Below, one piece after another: positions 1 through 10,594 of a DNA stretch of 64,000 nucleotides. The position numbers and the translations under genes were made by a program. This DNA is from Bombus terrestris (lineage: Eukaryota > Arthropoda > Insecta > Hymenoptera > Apidae): contig NW_025963553.1 in the NCBI RefSeq assembly GCF_910591885.1, positions 1,736,001 through 1,800,000 of the forward strand, read 5' to 3'. Below the pieces are notes generated by a model, which worked only from the letters and a program-made list of their open reading frames with translations, had not been told where the DNA came from and did not search any database. The stretch's first letter is position 1. Each line of letters opens with the position of its first letter.

Positions 1-101
1 ACATACGGACATTGAAACATTCGCACCAGCCCGAGGAGCCGGAAGTCTTTATCCTATTGCCTGCTGACAAATGTTTACAGTTTGTGAATAGTTTCACATA
101 A
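1..101 (+). repeat. Partial monomer at left edge of window
   Basis: This is the 3' quarter of a monomer, matching the ORF tail from the ACATACGGACATTG segment through the TAA at 99-101. The array therefore continues to the left of the window. The nine bases 63992-64000 are likewise the start of another monomer, so both array edges lie outside. Confidence 0.95.
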
Positions 102-171
102 ATAGTACTATTTCCACATACTACAGTCCAATGTGATGTCCGAAGTGGCTGACAAAATTAGGTACTAACAC

Positions 172-196
172 GAAATATATGCAAGACAATATAAGG
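172..196 (+). repeat. 422-class variant segment (+3 bp)
   Basis: Here the monomer reads GAAATATATGCAAGACAAT followed by ATAAGG, replacing the 22-bp GATATATATGCATATTGC-AAGG of the 419 class. The change adds 3 bp and shortens the following palindrome to arms AAGGTATA and TATACCTT. Two sub-states exist, GCAAGACAAT and GCAAGGCAAT. The second predominates in S, Y and B3-associated copies of the right domain. The variant lies outside the small ORF, so its being a multiple of three has no coding meaning. Confidence 0.85.
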
Positions 197-2619
197 TATA
201 TGTATACCTTGCAAATTGTGATCGTTGCTCGCTCGCTCCGCTCGCTCGTAAAAATTTAGTCCAACCTCACATCCGATCCGACACGTTCGCAAATTCGAAA
301 TAAGTTGCCTTCATATCGAATGACTAACGCAAGATGGATTGGGTTTAGGTTAGGCTACAGCTTTCGAGCGAGCGCAGCGAGCGAGAGACGCGTAAAGGTG
401 TGTCACAATGCAACGGTTTGGCACATACTGACATTGAAACATTCGCACCAGCCCGAGGAGCCGGATGTCTTTATCATATTGCCTGCTGACAAATGTTTAC
501 AGTTTGTGAATAGTTTCACATAAATAGTACTATTTCCACATACTACAGGGCAATGTGATGTCCGAAGTGGCTGACGAAATTAGGTACTAACACGATATAT
601 ATTCATATTGCAAGGTATATGTATACCTTGCATATTGTGATCGATGCTCGCTCGCTCCGCTCGCTCGTAAAAATTTAGTCCAACCTCACATCCGATCCGA
701 CACGTTCGGAAATTCGAAATAAGTCGCCACCATATCGAATAATGAACGCAAGATGGATTGGTTTTAGGTTACGCTATAGTTTTCGAGCGAGCGCAGCGAA
801 CGAGAGACGCGTAAAGGTGTGTCACAATCCAACGGTTAGGCACATACGGACATTGAAACATTCGCACCAGCCCGAGGAGCCGGAAGTCTTTATCCTATTG
901 CCTGCTGACAAATGTTTACAGTTTGTGAATAGTTTCACATAAATAGTACTATTTCCACATACTACAGTGCAATGTGATGTCCGAAGTGGCTGACAAAATT
1001 AGGTACTAACACGATATATATGCATATTGCAAGGTATATGTATACCTTGCAAATTGTGATCGTTGCTCGCTCGCTCCGCTCGCTCGTAAAAATTTAGTCC
1101 AACCTCACATCCGATCCGACACGTTCGCAAATTCGAAATAAGTCGCCTTCATATCGAATGACTAACGCAAGAGGGATTGGTTTTAGGTTAGGCTATAGTT
1201 TTCGAGCGAGGGCAGCGAGCGAGAGACGCGTAAAGGTGTATCACAATCTAACGGTTTGGGACATACGGACATTGAAACATTCGCACCAGCCAGAGGAGCC
1301 GGAAGTATTTATCCTATTGCCTGCTGACAAATGTTTACAGTTTGTGAATAGTTTCACATAAATAGTACTATTTCCACATACTACAGGGCAATGTGATGTC
1401 CGAAGTGGCTGACGAAATTAGGTACTAACACGATATATATGCATATTGCAAGGTATATGTATACCTTGCAAATTGTGATCGTTGCTCGCTCGCTCCGCTC
1501 GCTCGTAAAAATTTAGTCCAACCTCACATCCGATCCGACACGTTCGCAAATTCGAAATAATTCGCCTTCATATCGAATGACTAACGCAAGAGGGATTGGT
1601 TTTAGGTTAGGCTATAGTTTTCGAGAGAGCGCAGCGAACGAGAGACGCGTAAAGGTGTGTCACAATCCAACGGTTTGGCACATACGGACATTGAAACATT
1701 CGCACCAGCCCGAGGAGCCGGAAGTCTTTATCCTATTGCCTGCTGACAAATGTTTACAGTTTGTGAATAGTTTCACATAAATAGTACTATTTCCACATAC
1801 TACAGTCCAATGTGATGTCCGAAGTGGCTGACAAAATTAGGTACTAACACGAAATATATGCAAGACAATATAAGGTATATGTATACCTTGCAAATTGTGA
1901 TCGTTGCTCGCTCGCTCCGCTCGCTCGTAAAAATTTAGTCCAACCTCACATCCGATCCGACACGTTCGCAAATTCGAAATAAGTTGCCTTCATATCGAAT
2001 GACTAACGCAAGATGGATTGGGTTTAGGTTAGGCTACAGCTTTCGAGCGAGCGCAGCGAGCGAGAGACGCGTAAAGGTGTGTCACAATGCAACGGTTTGG
2101 CACATACTGACATTGAAACATTCGCACCAGCCCGAGGAGCCGGATGTCTTTATCATATTGCCTGCTGACAAATGTTTACAGTTTGTGAATAGTTTCACAT
2201 AAATAGTACTATTTCCACATACTACAGGGCAATGTGATGTCCGAAGTGGCTGACGAAATTAGGTACTAACACGATATATATGCATATTGCAAGGTATATG
2301 TATACCTTGCATATTGTGATCGATGCTCGCTCGCTCCGCTCGCTCGTAAAAATTTAGTCCAACCTCACATCCGATCCGACACGTTCGGAAATTCGAAATA
2401 AGTCGCCACCATATCGAATAATGAACGCAAGATGGATTGGTTTTAGGTTACGCTATAGTTTTCGAGCGAGCGCAGCGAACGAGAGACGCGTAAAGGTGTG
2501 TCACAATCCAACGGTTAGGCACATACGGACATTGAAACATTCGCACCAGCCCGAGGAGCCGGAAGTCTTTATCCTATTGCCTGCTGACAAATGTTTACAG
2601 TTTGTGAATAGTTTCACAT

Positions 2620-2633
2620 AAATAGTACTATTT
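2620..2633. repeat. 14-bp perfect palindrome, one per monomer
   Basis: AAATAGTACTATTT is its own reverse complement. It starts within the ORF stop codon and recurs in essentially every monomer (first full copy at 100-113). An exception is near 7662-7668, where the core reads AGTACCATT and loses symmetry. It contains the ScaI site. Its function is unknown. It could be a dimeric protein-binding site or simply a feature of the founding monomer. Confidence 0.9.
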
Positions 2634-2696
2634 CCACATACTACAGTGCAATGTGATGTCCGAAGTGGCTGACAAAATTAGGTACTAACACGATAT

Positions 2697-2731
2697 ATAT
2701 GCATATTGCAAGGTATATGTATACCTTGCAA
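2697..2731. repeat. Adjacent palindromes: ATATGCATAT and 26-bp hairpin-capable element
   Basis: ATATGCATAT (2697-2706) is a perfect 10-bp palindrome. It abuts a 26-bp element (2706-2731) with left arm TTGCAAGGTATA, centre TG and right arm TATACCTTGCAA, giving 12-bp perfect arms and a 2-bp centre. The element is present in most 419-bp monomers. Known variants are: a right end of GCAT (A-to-B junctions); GTATGCC in the right arm (all G2-to-H2 junctions and D2-to-H3 junctions), which breaks one pair; GTATAACTTGC near 43470; and the flipped CA centre described separately. In a supercoiled domain such a sequence could extrude a cruciform; this is inferred. Confidence 0.88.
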
Positions 2732-2744
2732 ATTGTGATCGTTG

Positions 2745-2902
2745 CTCGCTCGCTCCGCTCGCTCGTAAAAATTTAGTCCAACCTCACATCCGATCCGACA
2801 CGTTCGCAAATTCGAAATAAGTCGCCTTCATATCGAATGACTAACGCAAGAGGGATTGGTTTTAGGTTAGGCTATAGTTTTCGAGCGAGCGCAGCGAGCG
2901 AG
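2745..2902. repeat. 21-bp GAGC-rich inverted repeat with 116-bp spacer
   Basis: The left arm (2745-2765) is CTCGCTCGCT, C, CGCTCGCTCG. The right arm (2882-2902) is CGAGCGAGCG, C, AGCGAGCGAG. They are reverse complements at 20 of 21 positions, mismatched only at the centre, and separated by 116 bp. The pair recurs in every monomer. The left arm is almost invariant. The right arm exists in three states with zero, one or two G-to-A changes: residues ASAAS, ASAAN and ANAAN in the overlapping ORF. The 158-bp unit resembles a fold-back or MITE-like element captured in the founding monomer. However, no target-site duplication can be shown inside an array, so this origin is speculative. Confidence 0.85.
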
Positions 2903-3040
2903 AGACGCGTAAAGGTGTATCACAATCTAACGGTTTGGGACATACGGACATTGAAACATTCGCACCAGCCAGAGGAGCCGGAAGTATTTATCCTATTGCC
3001 TGCTGACAAATGTTTACAGTTTGTGAATAGTTTCACATAA
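2837..3040 (+). other. Conserved small ORF of the monomer, probably non-coding
   Basis: An ATG-to-TAA frame of 67 codons (MTNARGIGFRLGYSF at the start, DKCLQFVNSFT at the end) recurs in nearly every monomer. In types with AATAATGAACGC it starts one codon later, giving 66 codons. In A types the apparent 72-codon version begins with TTG (for example at 305), so the ATG version starts at 320. I recognise no domain. Most type-to-type differences change the amino acid (RWIG/RGIG, RLR/RLG, CHNP/YHNL/CHYP, WHIR/RHIR/WDIR/WHTL), with few silent changes. G2 monomers carry an in-frame TGA, two left-domain copies (near 13328 and 15004) have lost the ATG, and one copy is frameshifted. No promoter or polyadenylation context supports translation. 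The ORF is best explained as chance preserved by sequence homogenisation. Confidence 0.6.
2861..2871 (+). other. Two TTAGG units in the monomer
   Basis: TTTAGGTTAGG contains TTAGG twice in tandem. It is present in A, C, D, H, I, Q and T types. B, E, N, S and Y types read TTTAGGTTACG or TTTAGGTTACACT, which breaks the second unit. TTAGG is the canonical telomere repeat of many arthropods. Two units may be coincidence and do not make this a telomere. Confidence 0.4.
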
Positions 3041-3459
3041 ATAGTACTATTTCCACATACTACAGGGCAATGTGATGTCCGAAGTGGCTGACGAAATTAG
3101 GTACTAACACGATATATATGCATATTGCAAGGTATATGTATACCTTGCAAATTGTGATCGTTGCTCGCTCGCTCCGCTCGCTCGTAAAAATTTAGTCCAA
3201 CCTCACATCCGATCCGACACGTTCGCAAATTCGAAATAATTCGCCTTCATATCGAATGACTAACGCAAGAGGGATTGGTTTTAGGTTAGGCTATAGTTTT
3301 CGAGCGAGCGCAGCGAACGAGAGACGCGTAAAGGTGTGTCACAATCCAACGGTTTGGCACATACGGACATTGAAACATTCGCACCAGCCCGAGGAGCCGG
3401 AAGTCTTTATCCTATTGCCTGCTGACAAATGTTTACAGTTTGTGAATAGTTTCACATAA

Positions 3460-4300
3460 ATAGTACTATTTCCACATACTACAGTCCAATGTGATGTCCG
3501 AAGTGGCTAACAAAATTAGGTACTAACACGATATATATGCATATTGCAAGGTATACATATACCTTGCAAATTGTGATCGTTGCTCGCTCGCTCCGCTCGC
3601 TCGTAAAAATTTAGTCCAACCTCACATCCGATCCGACACGTTCGCAAATTCGAAATAAGTCGCCACCATATCGAATAATGAACGCAAGATGGATTGGTTT
3701 TAGGTTACGCTATAGTTTTCGAGCGAGCGCAGCGAACGAGAGACGCGTAATGGTGTGTCACAATCCAACGGTTTGGCACATACGGACATTGAAACATTCG
3801 CACCAGCCCGAGGAGCCGGAAGTCTTTATCCTATTGCCTGCTGACAAATGTTTACAGTTTGTGAATAGTTTCACATAAATAGTACTATTTCCACATACTA
3901 CAGTCCAATGTGATGTCCGAAGTGGCTGACAAAATTAGGTACTAACACGAAATATATGCAAGGCAATATAAGGTATATGTATACCTTGCAAATTGTGATC
4001 GTTGCTCGCTCGCTCCGCTCGCTCGTAAAAATTTAGTCCAACCTCACATCCGATCCGACACGTTCGCAAATTCGAAATAAGTCGCCTTCATATCGAATGA
4101 CTAACGCAAGAGGGATTGGTTTTAGGCTAGGCTATAGTTTTCGAGCGAGCGCAGCGAGCGAGAGACGCGTAAAGGTGTACCACAATCTAACGGTTTGGCA
4201 CATATGGACATTGAAACATTCGCACCAGACCGAGGAGCCGGAAGTCTTTATCCTATTGCCTGCTGACAAATGTTTACAGTTTGTGAATAGTTTCACATAA
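3460..4300 (+). repeat. E-F monomer pair
   Basis: E (end 3878) carries GTAATGGTGTG in place of GTAAAGGTGTG and is preceded by the CA-centre palindrome. F (end 4300, 422 bp) carries GGCTAGGC, GTACCACAATC, CATATGGACATT and ACCAGACCGAGG. It is followed by the left-arm variant TTGGTCGCTCGC (near 4422). The same E-F pair with all these marks recurs at 16464-17304. F alone recurs at 22764-23182 and 25281-25699, so this pair is a traceable unit of spreading. Confidence 0.85.
3544..3569. repeat. 26-bp palindrome in flipped (CA-centre) state
   Basis: The centre reads GGTATACATATACC, the exact reverse complement of the usual GGTATATGTATACC, while both arms are unchanged. The same state is found at 7324-7349, 8581-8606, 10679-10704, 16548-16573, 20331-20356, 22429-22454 and 59872-59897. 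Seven copies are in the left domain and the eighth is inside the transferred block. Confidence 0.9.
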
Positions 4301-7239
4301 ATAGTACTATTTCCACATACTACAGTGCAATGTGATGTCCGAAGTGGCTGACAAAATTAGGTACTAACACGATATATATGCATATTGCAAGGTATATGTA
4401 TACCTTGCAAATTGTGATCGTTGGTCGCTCGCTCCGCTCGCTCGTAAAAATTTAGTCCAACCTCACATCCGATCCGACACGTTCGCAAATTCGAAATAAG
4501 TCGCCACCATATCGAATAATGAACGCAAGATGGATTGGTTTTAGGTTACGCTATAGTTTTCGAGCGAGCGCAGCGAGCGAGAGACGCGTAAAGGTGTGTC
4601 ACAATCCAACGGTTTGGCACATACCGACATTGAAACATTCGCAACAGCCCGAGGAGCCGGAAGTCTTTATCATACTGCCTACTGACAAATGTTTACAGTT
4701 TGTGAATAGTTTCACATAAATAGTACTATTTCGACATACTACAGTGCAATGTGATGTCCGAAGTGGCTGACAAAATTAGGTACTAACACGATATATATGC
4801 ATATTGCAAGGTATATGTATACCTTGCAAATTGTGATCGTTGCTCGCTCGCTCCGCTCGCTCGTAAAAATTTAGTCCAACCTCACATCCGATCCGACACG
4901 TTCGCAAATTCGAAATAAGTCGCCTTCATATCGAATGACTAACGCAAGAGGGATTGGTTTTAGGTTAGGCTATAGTTTTCGAGCGAGCGCAGCGAGCGAG
5001 AGACGCGTAAAGGTGTATCACAATCTAACGGTTTGGCACATACGGACATTGAAACATTCGCACAAGCCAGAGGAGCCGGAAGTCTTTACCCTATTGCCTG
5101 CTGACAAATGTTTACAGTTTGTGAATAGTTTCACATAAATAGTACTATTTCCACATACTACAGTCCAATGTGATGTCCGAAGTGGCTGACAAAATTAGGT
5201 ACTAACACGAAATATATGCAAGACAATATAAGGTATATGTATACCTTGCAAATTGTGATCGTTGCTCGCTCGCTCCGCTCGCTCGTAAAAATTTAGTCCA
5301 ACCTCACATCCGATCCGACACGTTCGCAAATTCGAAATAAGTCGCCACCATATCGAATAATGAACGCAAGATGGATTGGTTTTAGGTTACGCTATAGTTT
5401 TCGAGCGAGCGCAGCGAACGAGAGACGCGTAAAGGTGTGTCACAATCCAACGGTTTGGCACATACGGACATTGAAACATTCGCACCAGCCCGAGGAGCCG
5501 GAAGTCTTTATCCTATTGCCTGCTGACAAATGTTTACAGTTTGTGAATAGTTTCACATAAATAGTACTATTTCCACATACTACAGTCCAATGTGATGTCC
5601 GAAGTGGCTGACAAAATTAGGTACTAACACGAAATATATGCAAGACAATGTAAGGTATATGTATACCTTGCAAATTGTGATCGTTGCTCGCTCGCTCCGC
5701 TCGCTCGTAAAAATTTAGTCCAACCTCACATCCGATCCGACACGTTCGCAAATTCGAAATAAGTTGCCTTCATATCGAATGACTAACGCAAGATGGATTG
5801 GGTTTAGGTTAGGCTACAGCTTTCGAGCGAGAGCAGCGAGCGAGAGACGCGTAAAGGTGTGTCACAATGCAACGGTTTGGCACATACTGACATTGAAACA
5901 TTCGCACCAGCCCGAGGAGCCGGATGTCTTTATCATATTGCCTGCTGACAAATGTTTACAGTTTGTGAATAGTTTCACATAAATAGTACTATTTCCACAT
6001 ACTACAGGGCAATGTGATGTCCGAAGTGGCTGACGAAATTAGGTACTAACACGATATATATGCATATTGCAAGGTATATGTATACCTTGCATATTGTGAT
6101 CGATGCTCGCTCGCTCCGCTCGCTCGTAAAAATTTAGTCCAACCTCACATCCGATCCGACACGTTCGGAAATTCGAAATAAGTCGCCACCATATCGAATA
6201 ATGAACGCAAGATGGATTGGTTTTAGGTTACGCTATAGTTTTCGAGCGAGCGCAGCGAACGAGAGACGCGTAAAGGTGTGTCACAATCCAACGGTTAGGC
6301 ACATACGGACATTGAAACATTCGCACCAGCCCGAGGAGCCGGAAGTCTTTATCCTATTGCCTGCTGACAAATGTTTACAGTTTGTGAATAGTTTCACATA
6401 AATAGTACTATTTCCACATACTACAGTGCAATGTGATGTCCGAAGTGGCTGACAAAATTAGGTACTAACACGATATATATGCATATTGCAAGGTATATGT
6501 ATACCTTGCAAATTGTGATCGTTGCTCGCTCGCTCCGCTCGCTCGTAAAAATTTAGTCCAACCTCACATCCGATCCGACACGTTCGCAAATTCGAAATAA
6601 GTCGCCTTCATATCGAATGACTAACGCAAGAGGGATTGGTTTTAGGTTAGGCTATAGTTTTCGAGCGAGCGCAGCGAGCGAGAGACGCGTAAAGGTGTAT
6701 CACAATCTAACGGTTTGGGACATACGGACATTGAAACATTCGCACCAGCCAGAGGAGCCGGAAGTATTTATCCTATTGCCTGCTGACAAATGTTTACAGT
6801 TTGTGAATAGTTTCACATAAATAGTACTATTTCCACATACTACAGGGCAATGTGATGTCCGAAGTGGCTGACGAAATTAGGTACTAACACGATATATATG
6901 CATATTGCAAGGTATATGTATACCTTGCAAATTGTGATCGTTGCTCGCTCGCTCCGCTCGCTCGTAAAAATTTAGTCCAACCTCACATCCGATCCGACAC
7001 GTTCGCAAATTCGAAATAATTCGCCTTCATATCGAATGACTAACGCAAGAGGGATTGGTTTTAGGTTAGGCTATAGTTTTCGAGAGAGCGCAGCGAACGA
7101 GAGACGCGTAAAGGTGTGTCACAATCCAACGGTTTGGCACATACGGACATTGAAACATTCGCACCAGCCCGAGGAGCCGGAAGTCTTTATCCTATTGCCT
7201 GCTGACAAATGTTTACAGTTTGTGAATAGTTTCACATAA
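4301..7239 (+). repeat. Seven-monomer block G-H-E'-A*-B-C-D, copy 1
   Basis: Monomers end at 4719 (G), 5138 (H), 5560 (E', 422 bp), 5982 (A*, 422 bp), 6401 (B), 6820 (C), 7239 (D). G carries ATACCGACATT, CGCAACAGCCC and CATACTGCCTACTG. H carries GTCTTTACCCTATTG. A* carries GAGCGAGAGCAGCG and is preceded by GACAATGTAAGG (near 5645). All these private marks are shared with the block at 7659-10594, so the two are duplicates separated by one I-type monomer. Confidence 0.86.
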
Positions 7240-7658
7240 ATAGTACTATTTCCACATACTACAGTCCAATGTGATGTCCGAAGTGGCTAACAAAATTAGG
7301 TACTAACACGATATATATGCATATTGCAAGGTATACATATACCTTGCAAATTGTGATCGTTGCTCGCTCGCTCCGCTCGCTCGTAAAAATTTAGTCCAAC
7401 CTCACATCCGATCCGACACGTTCGCAAATTCGAAATAAGTCGCCTTCATATCGAATGACTAACGCAAGAGGGATTGGTTTTAGGTTAGGCTATAGTTTTC
7501 GAGCGAGCGCAGCGAGCGAGAGACGCGTAAAGGTGTATCACAATCTAACGGTTTGGCACAAACGGACATTGAAACATTCGCACCAGCCAGAGGAGCCGGA
7601 AGTATTTATCCTATTGCCTGCTGACAAATGTTTACAGTTTGTGAATAGTTTCACATAA
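7240..7658 (+). repeat. I-type monomer between two seven-monomer blocks
   Basis: This type-I copy (GTATCACAATCTAACGG with TTGGCACA) has the private change CACAAACGGACATT and a broken 14-bp palindrome after its stop (AGTACCATT). Its upstream palindrome is in the flipped CA state. It links the 4301-7239 and 7659-10594 duplicates, giving an eight-monomer period in this stretch. Confidence 0.82.
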
Positions 7659-10594
7659 ATAGTACCATTTCCACATACTACAGTCCAATGTGATGTCCGA
7701 AGTGGCTAACCAAATTAGGTACTAACACGATATATATGCATATTGCAAGGTATATGTATACCTTGCAAATTGTGATCGTTGCTCGCTCGCTCCGCTCGCT
7801 CGTAAAAATTTAGTCCAACCTCACATCCGATCCGACACGTTCGCAAATTCGAAATAAGTCGCCACCATATCGAATAATGAACGCAAGATGGATTGGTTTT
7901 AGGTTACGCTATAGTTTTCGAGCGAGCGCAGCGAGCGAGAGACGCGTAAAGGTGTGTCACAATCCAACGGTTTGGCACATACCGACATTGAAACATTCGC
8001 AACAGCCCGAGGAGCCGGAAGTCTTTATCATACTGCCTACTGACAAATGTTTACAGTTTGTGAATAGTTTCACATAAATAGTACTATTTCGACATACTAC
8101 AGTGCAATGTGATGTCCGAAGTGGCTGACAAAATTAGGTACTAACACGATATATATGCATATTGCAAGGTATATGTATACCTTGCAAATTGTGATCGTTG
8201 CTCGCTCGCTCCGCTCGCTCGTAAAAATTTAGTCCAACCTCACATCCGATCCGACACGTTCGCAAATTCGAAATAAGTCGCCTTCATATCGAATGACTAA
8301 CGCAAGAGGGATTGGTTTTAGGTTAGGCTATAGTTTTCGAGCGAGCGCAGCGAGCGAGAGACGCGTAAAGGTGTATCACAATCTAACGGTTTGGCACATA
8401 CGGACATTGAAACATTCGCACAAGCCAGAGGAGCCGGAAGTCTTTACCCTATTGCCTGCTGACAAATGTTTACAGTTTGTGAATAGTTTCACATAAATAG
8501 TACTATTTCCACATACTACAGTCCAATGTGATGTCCGAAGTGGCTAACAAAATTAGGTACTAACACGATATATATGCATATTGCAAGGTATACATATACC
8601 TTGCAAATTGTGATCGTTGCTCGCTCGCTCCGCTCGCTCGTAAAAATTTAGTCCAACCTCACATCCGATCCGACACGTTCGCAAATTCGAAATAAGTCGC
8701 CACCATATCGAATAATGAACGCAAGATGGATTGGTTTTAGGTTACGCTATAGTTTTCGAGCGAGCGCAGCGAACGAGAGACGCGTAAAGGTGTGTCACAA
8801 TCCAACGGTTTGGCACATACGGACATTGAAACATTCGCACCAGCCCGAGGAGCCGGAAGTCTTTATCCTATTGCCTGCTGACAAATGTTTACAGTTTGTG
8901 AATAGTTTCACATAAATAGTACTATTTCCACATACTACAGTCCAATGTGATGTCCGAAGTGGCTGACAAAATTAGGTACTAACACGAAATATATGCAAGA
9001 CAATGTAAGGTATATGTATACCTTGCAAATTGTGATCGTTGCTCGCTCGCTCCGCTCGCTCGTAAAAATTTAGTCCAACCTCACATCCGATCCGACACGT
9101 TCGCAAATTCGAAATAAGTTGCCTTCATATCGAATGACTAACGCAAGATGGATTGGGTTTAGGTTAGGCTACAGCTTTCGAGCGAGAGCAGCGAGCGAGA
9201 GACGCGTAAAGGTGTGTCACAATGCAACGGTTTGGCACATACTGACATTGAAACATTCGCACCAGCCCGAGGAGCCGGATGTCTTTATCATATTGCCTGC
9301 TGACAAATGTTTACAGTTTGTGAATAGTTTCACATAAATAGTACTATTTCCACATACTACAGGGCAATGTGATGTCCGAAGTGGCTGACGAAATTAGGTA
9401 CTAACACGATATATATGCATATTGCAAGGTATATGTATACCTTGCATATTGTGATCGATGCTCGCTCGCTCCGCTCGCTCGTAAAAATTTAGTCCAACCT
9501 CACATCCGATCCGACACGTTCGGAAATTCGAAATAAGGCGCCACCATATCGAATAATGAACGCAAGATGGATTGGTTTTAGGTTACGCTATAGTTTTCGA
9601 GCGAGCGCAGCGAACGAGAGACGCGTAAAGGTGTGTCACAATCCAACGGTTAGGCACATACGGACATTGAAACATTCGCACCAGCCCGAGGAGCCGGAAG
9701 TCTTTATCCTATTGCCTGCTGACAAATGTTTACAGTTTGTGAATAGTTTCACATAAATAGTACTATTTCCACATACTACAGTGCAATGTGATGTCCGAAG
9801 TGGCTGACAAAATTAGGTACTAACACGATATATATGCATATTGCAAGGTATATGTATACCTTGCAAATTGTGATCGTTGCTCGCTCGCTCCGCTCGCTCG
9901 TAAAAATTTAGTCCAACCTCACATCCGATCCGACACGTTCGCAAATTCGAAATAAGTCGCCTTCATATCGAATGACTAACGCAAGAGGGATTGGTTTTAG
10001 GTTAGGCTATAGTTTTCGAGCGAGCGCAGCGAGCGAGAGACGCGTAAAGGTGTATCACAATCTAACGGTTTGGGACATACGGACATTGAAACATTCGCAC
10101 CAGCCAGAGGAGCCGGAAGTATTTATCCTATTGCCTGCTGACAAATGTTTACAGTTTGTGAATAGTTTCACATAAATAGTACTATTTCCACATACTACAG
10201 GGCAATGTGATGTCCGAAGTGGCTGACGAAATTAGGTACTAACACGATATATATGCATATTGCAAGGTATATGTATACCTTGCAAATTGTGATCGTTGCT
10301 CGCTCGCTCCGCTCGCTCGTAAAAATTTAGTCCAACCTCACATCCGATCCGACACGTTCGCAAATTCGAAATAATTCGCCTTCATATCGAATGACTAACG
10401 CAAGAGGGATTGGTTTTAGGTTAGGCTATAGTTTTCGAGAGAGCGCAGCGAACGAGAGACGCGTAAAGGTGTGTCACAATCCAACGGTTTGGCACATACG
10501 GACATTGAAACATTCGCACCAGCCCGAGGAGCCGGAAGTCTTTATCCTATTGCCTGCTGACAAATGTTTACAGTTTGTGAATAGTTTCACATAA
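7659..10594 (+). repeat. Seven-monomer block G-H-E'-A*-B-C-D, copy 2
   Basis: Monomers end at 8077 (G), 8496 (H), 8915 (E', 419 bp), 9337 (A*), 9756 (B), 10175 (C), 10594 (D). It shares the private marks of copy 1: TTTACCCTATTG, GAGAGCAGCG and GACAATGTAAGG near 9000. The clear structural difference is E', which here is 419 bp with a CA-centre palindrome at 8581-8606. This indicates exchange of that segment after the duplication. Confidence 0.86.

Larger units (their letters stand above)
2622..3040 (+). repeat. Reference monomer, type C, 419 bp
   Basis: This copy is used to describe the parts of a monomer. In order: the 14-bp palindrome (2620-2633, overlapping the preceding TAA); ATATGCATAT (2697-2706); the 26-bp palindrome (2706-2731); the left GAGC-type arm (2745-2765); a strongly conserved AT-then-CCAACCTCACATCCG segment; the small ORF (2837-3040) containing two TTAGG units (2862-2871); the right GAGC arm (2882-2902); an MluI site ACGCGT (2905-2910); and a tail ending TTTCACATAA. 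ScaI (AGTACT, inside the 14-bp palindrome) and MluI cut nearly every monomer once, so both should give a ~420-bp ladder. Type C is marked by AGAGGGATT, GTATCACAATCTAACGG and TGGGACATACGG. It occurs only in the left domain, plus one copy in the transferred block at 59369-59787. Confidence 0.93.
102..3459 (+). repeat. Left domain: A-B-C-D four-monomer unit, two copies
   Basis: Monomers end at 523 (A), 942 (B), 1361 (C), 1780 (D), then 2202 (A), 2621 (B), 3040 (C), 3459 (D'). The 1679-bp unit is directly duplicated. A is marked by GGGTTTAGG, CTACAGC, AATGCAACGG and GGATGTCTTTATCATA. B is marked by GGTTAGGCACATACGG. C carries TGGGACATACGG. D carries TCGAGAGAGCGCAGCGAACG; the second copy D' has TCGAGCGAGCG instead. 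The A-to-B junction has the palindrome variant ending GCATATTG followed by ATCGATGC. Confidence 0.88.

Noticed and set aside
2861..2871. Telomeric or subtelomeric repeat
   Set aside because: Only two TTAGG units occur per monomer and there is no extended run anywhere in the window.
2745..2902. Intact MITE with terminal inverted repeats
   Set aside because: The arms pair well, but no target-site duplication or element boundary can be shown, since no monomer lacks the segment. It is kept only as a possible origin.
2958..2974. CENP-B box-like motif (TTCG, spaced A, then C.G)
   Set aside because: It matches 7 of the 9 defined positions of the CENP-B box consensus but lacks the full CGGG. Assuming equal base frequencies, about one such match is expected by chance in a 420-bp unit on both strands.
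3425..3450. Forkhead-type motif TGTTTAC in each monomer
   Set aside because: A 7-bp match is expected often by chance, and nothing around it indicates a promoter or enhancer.
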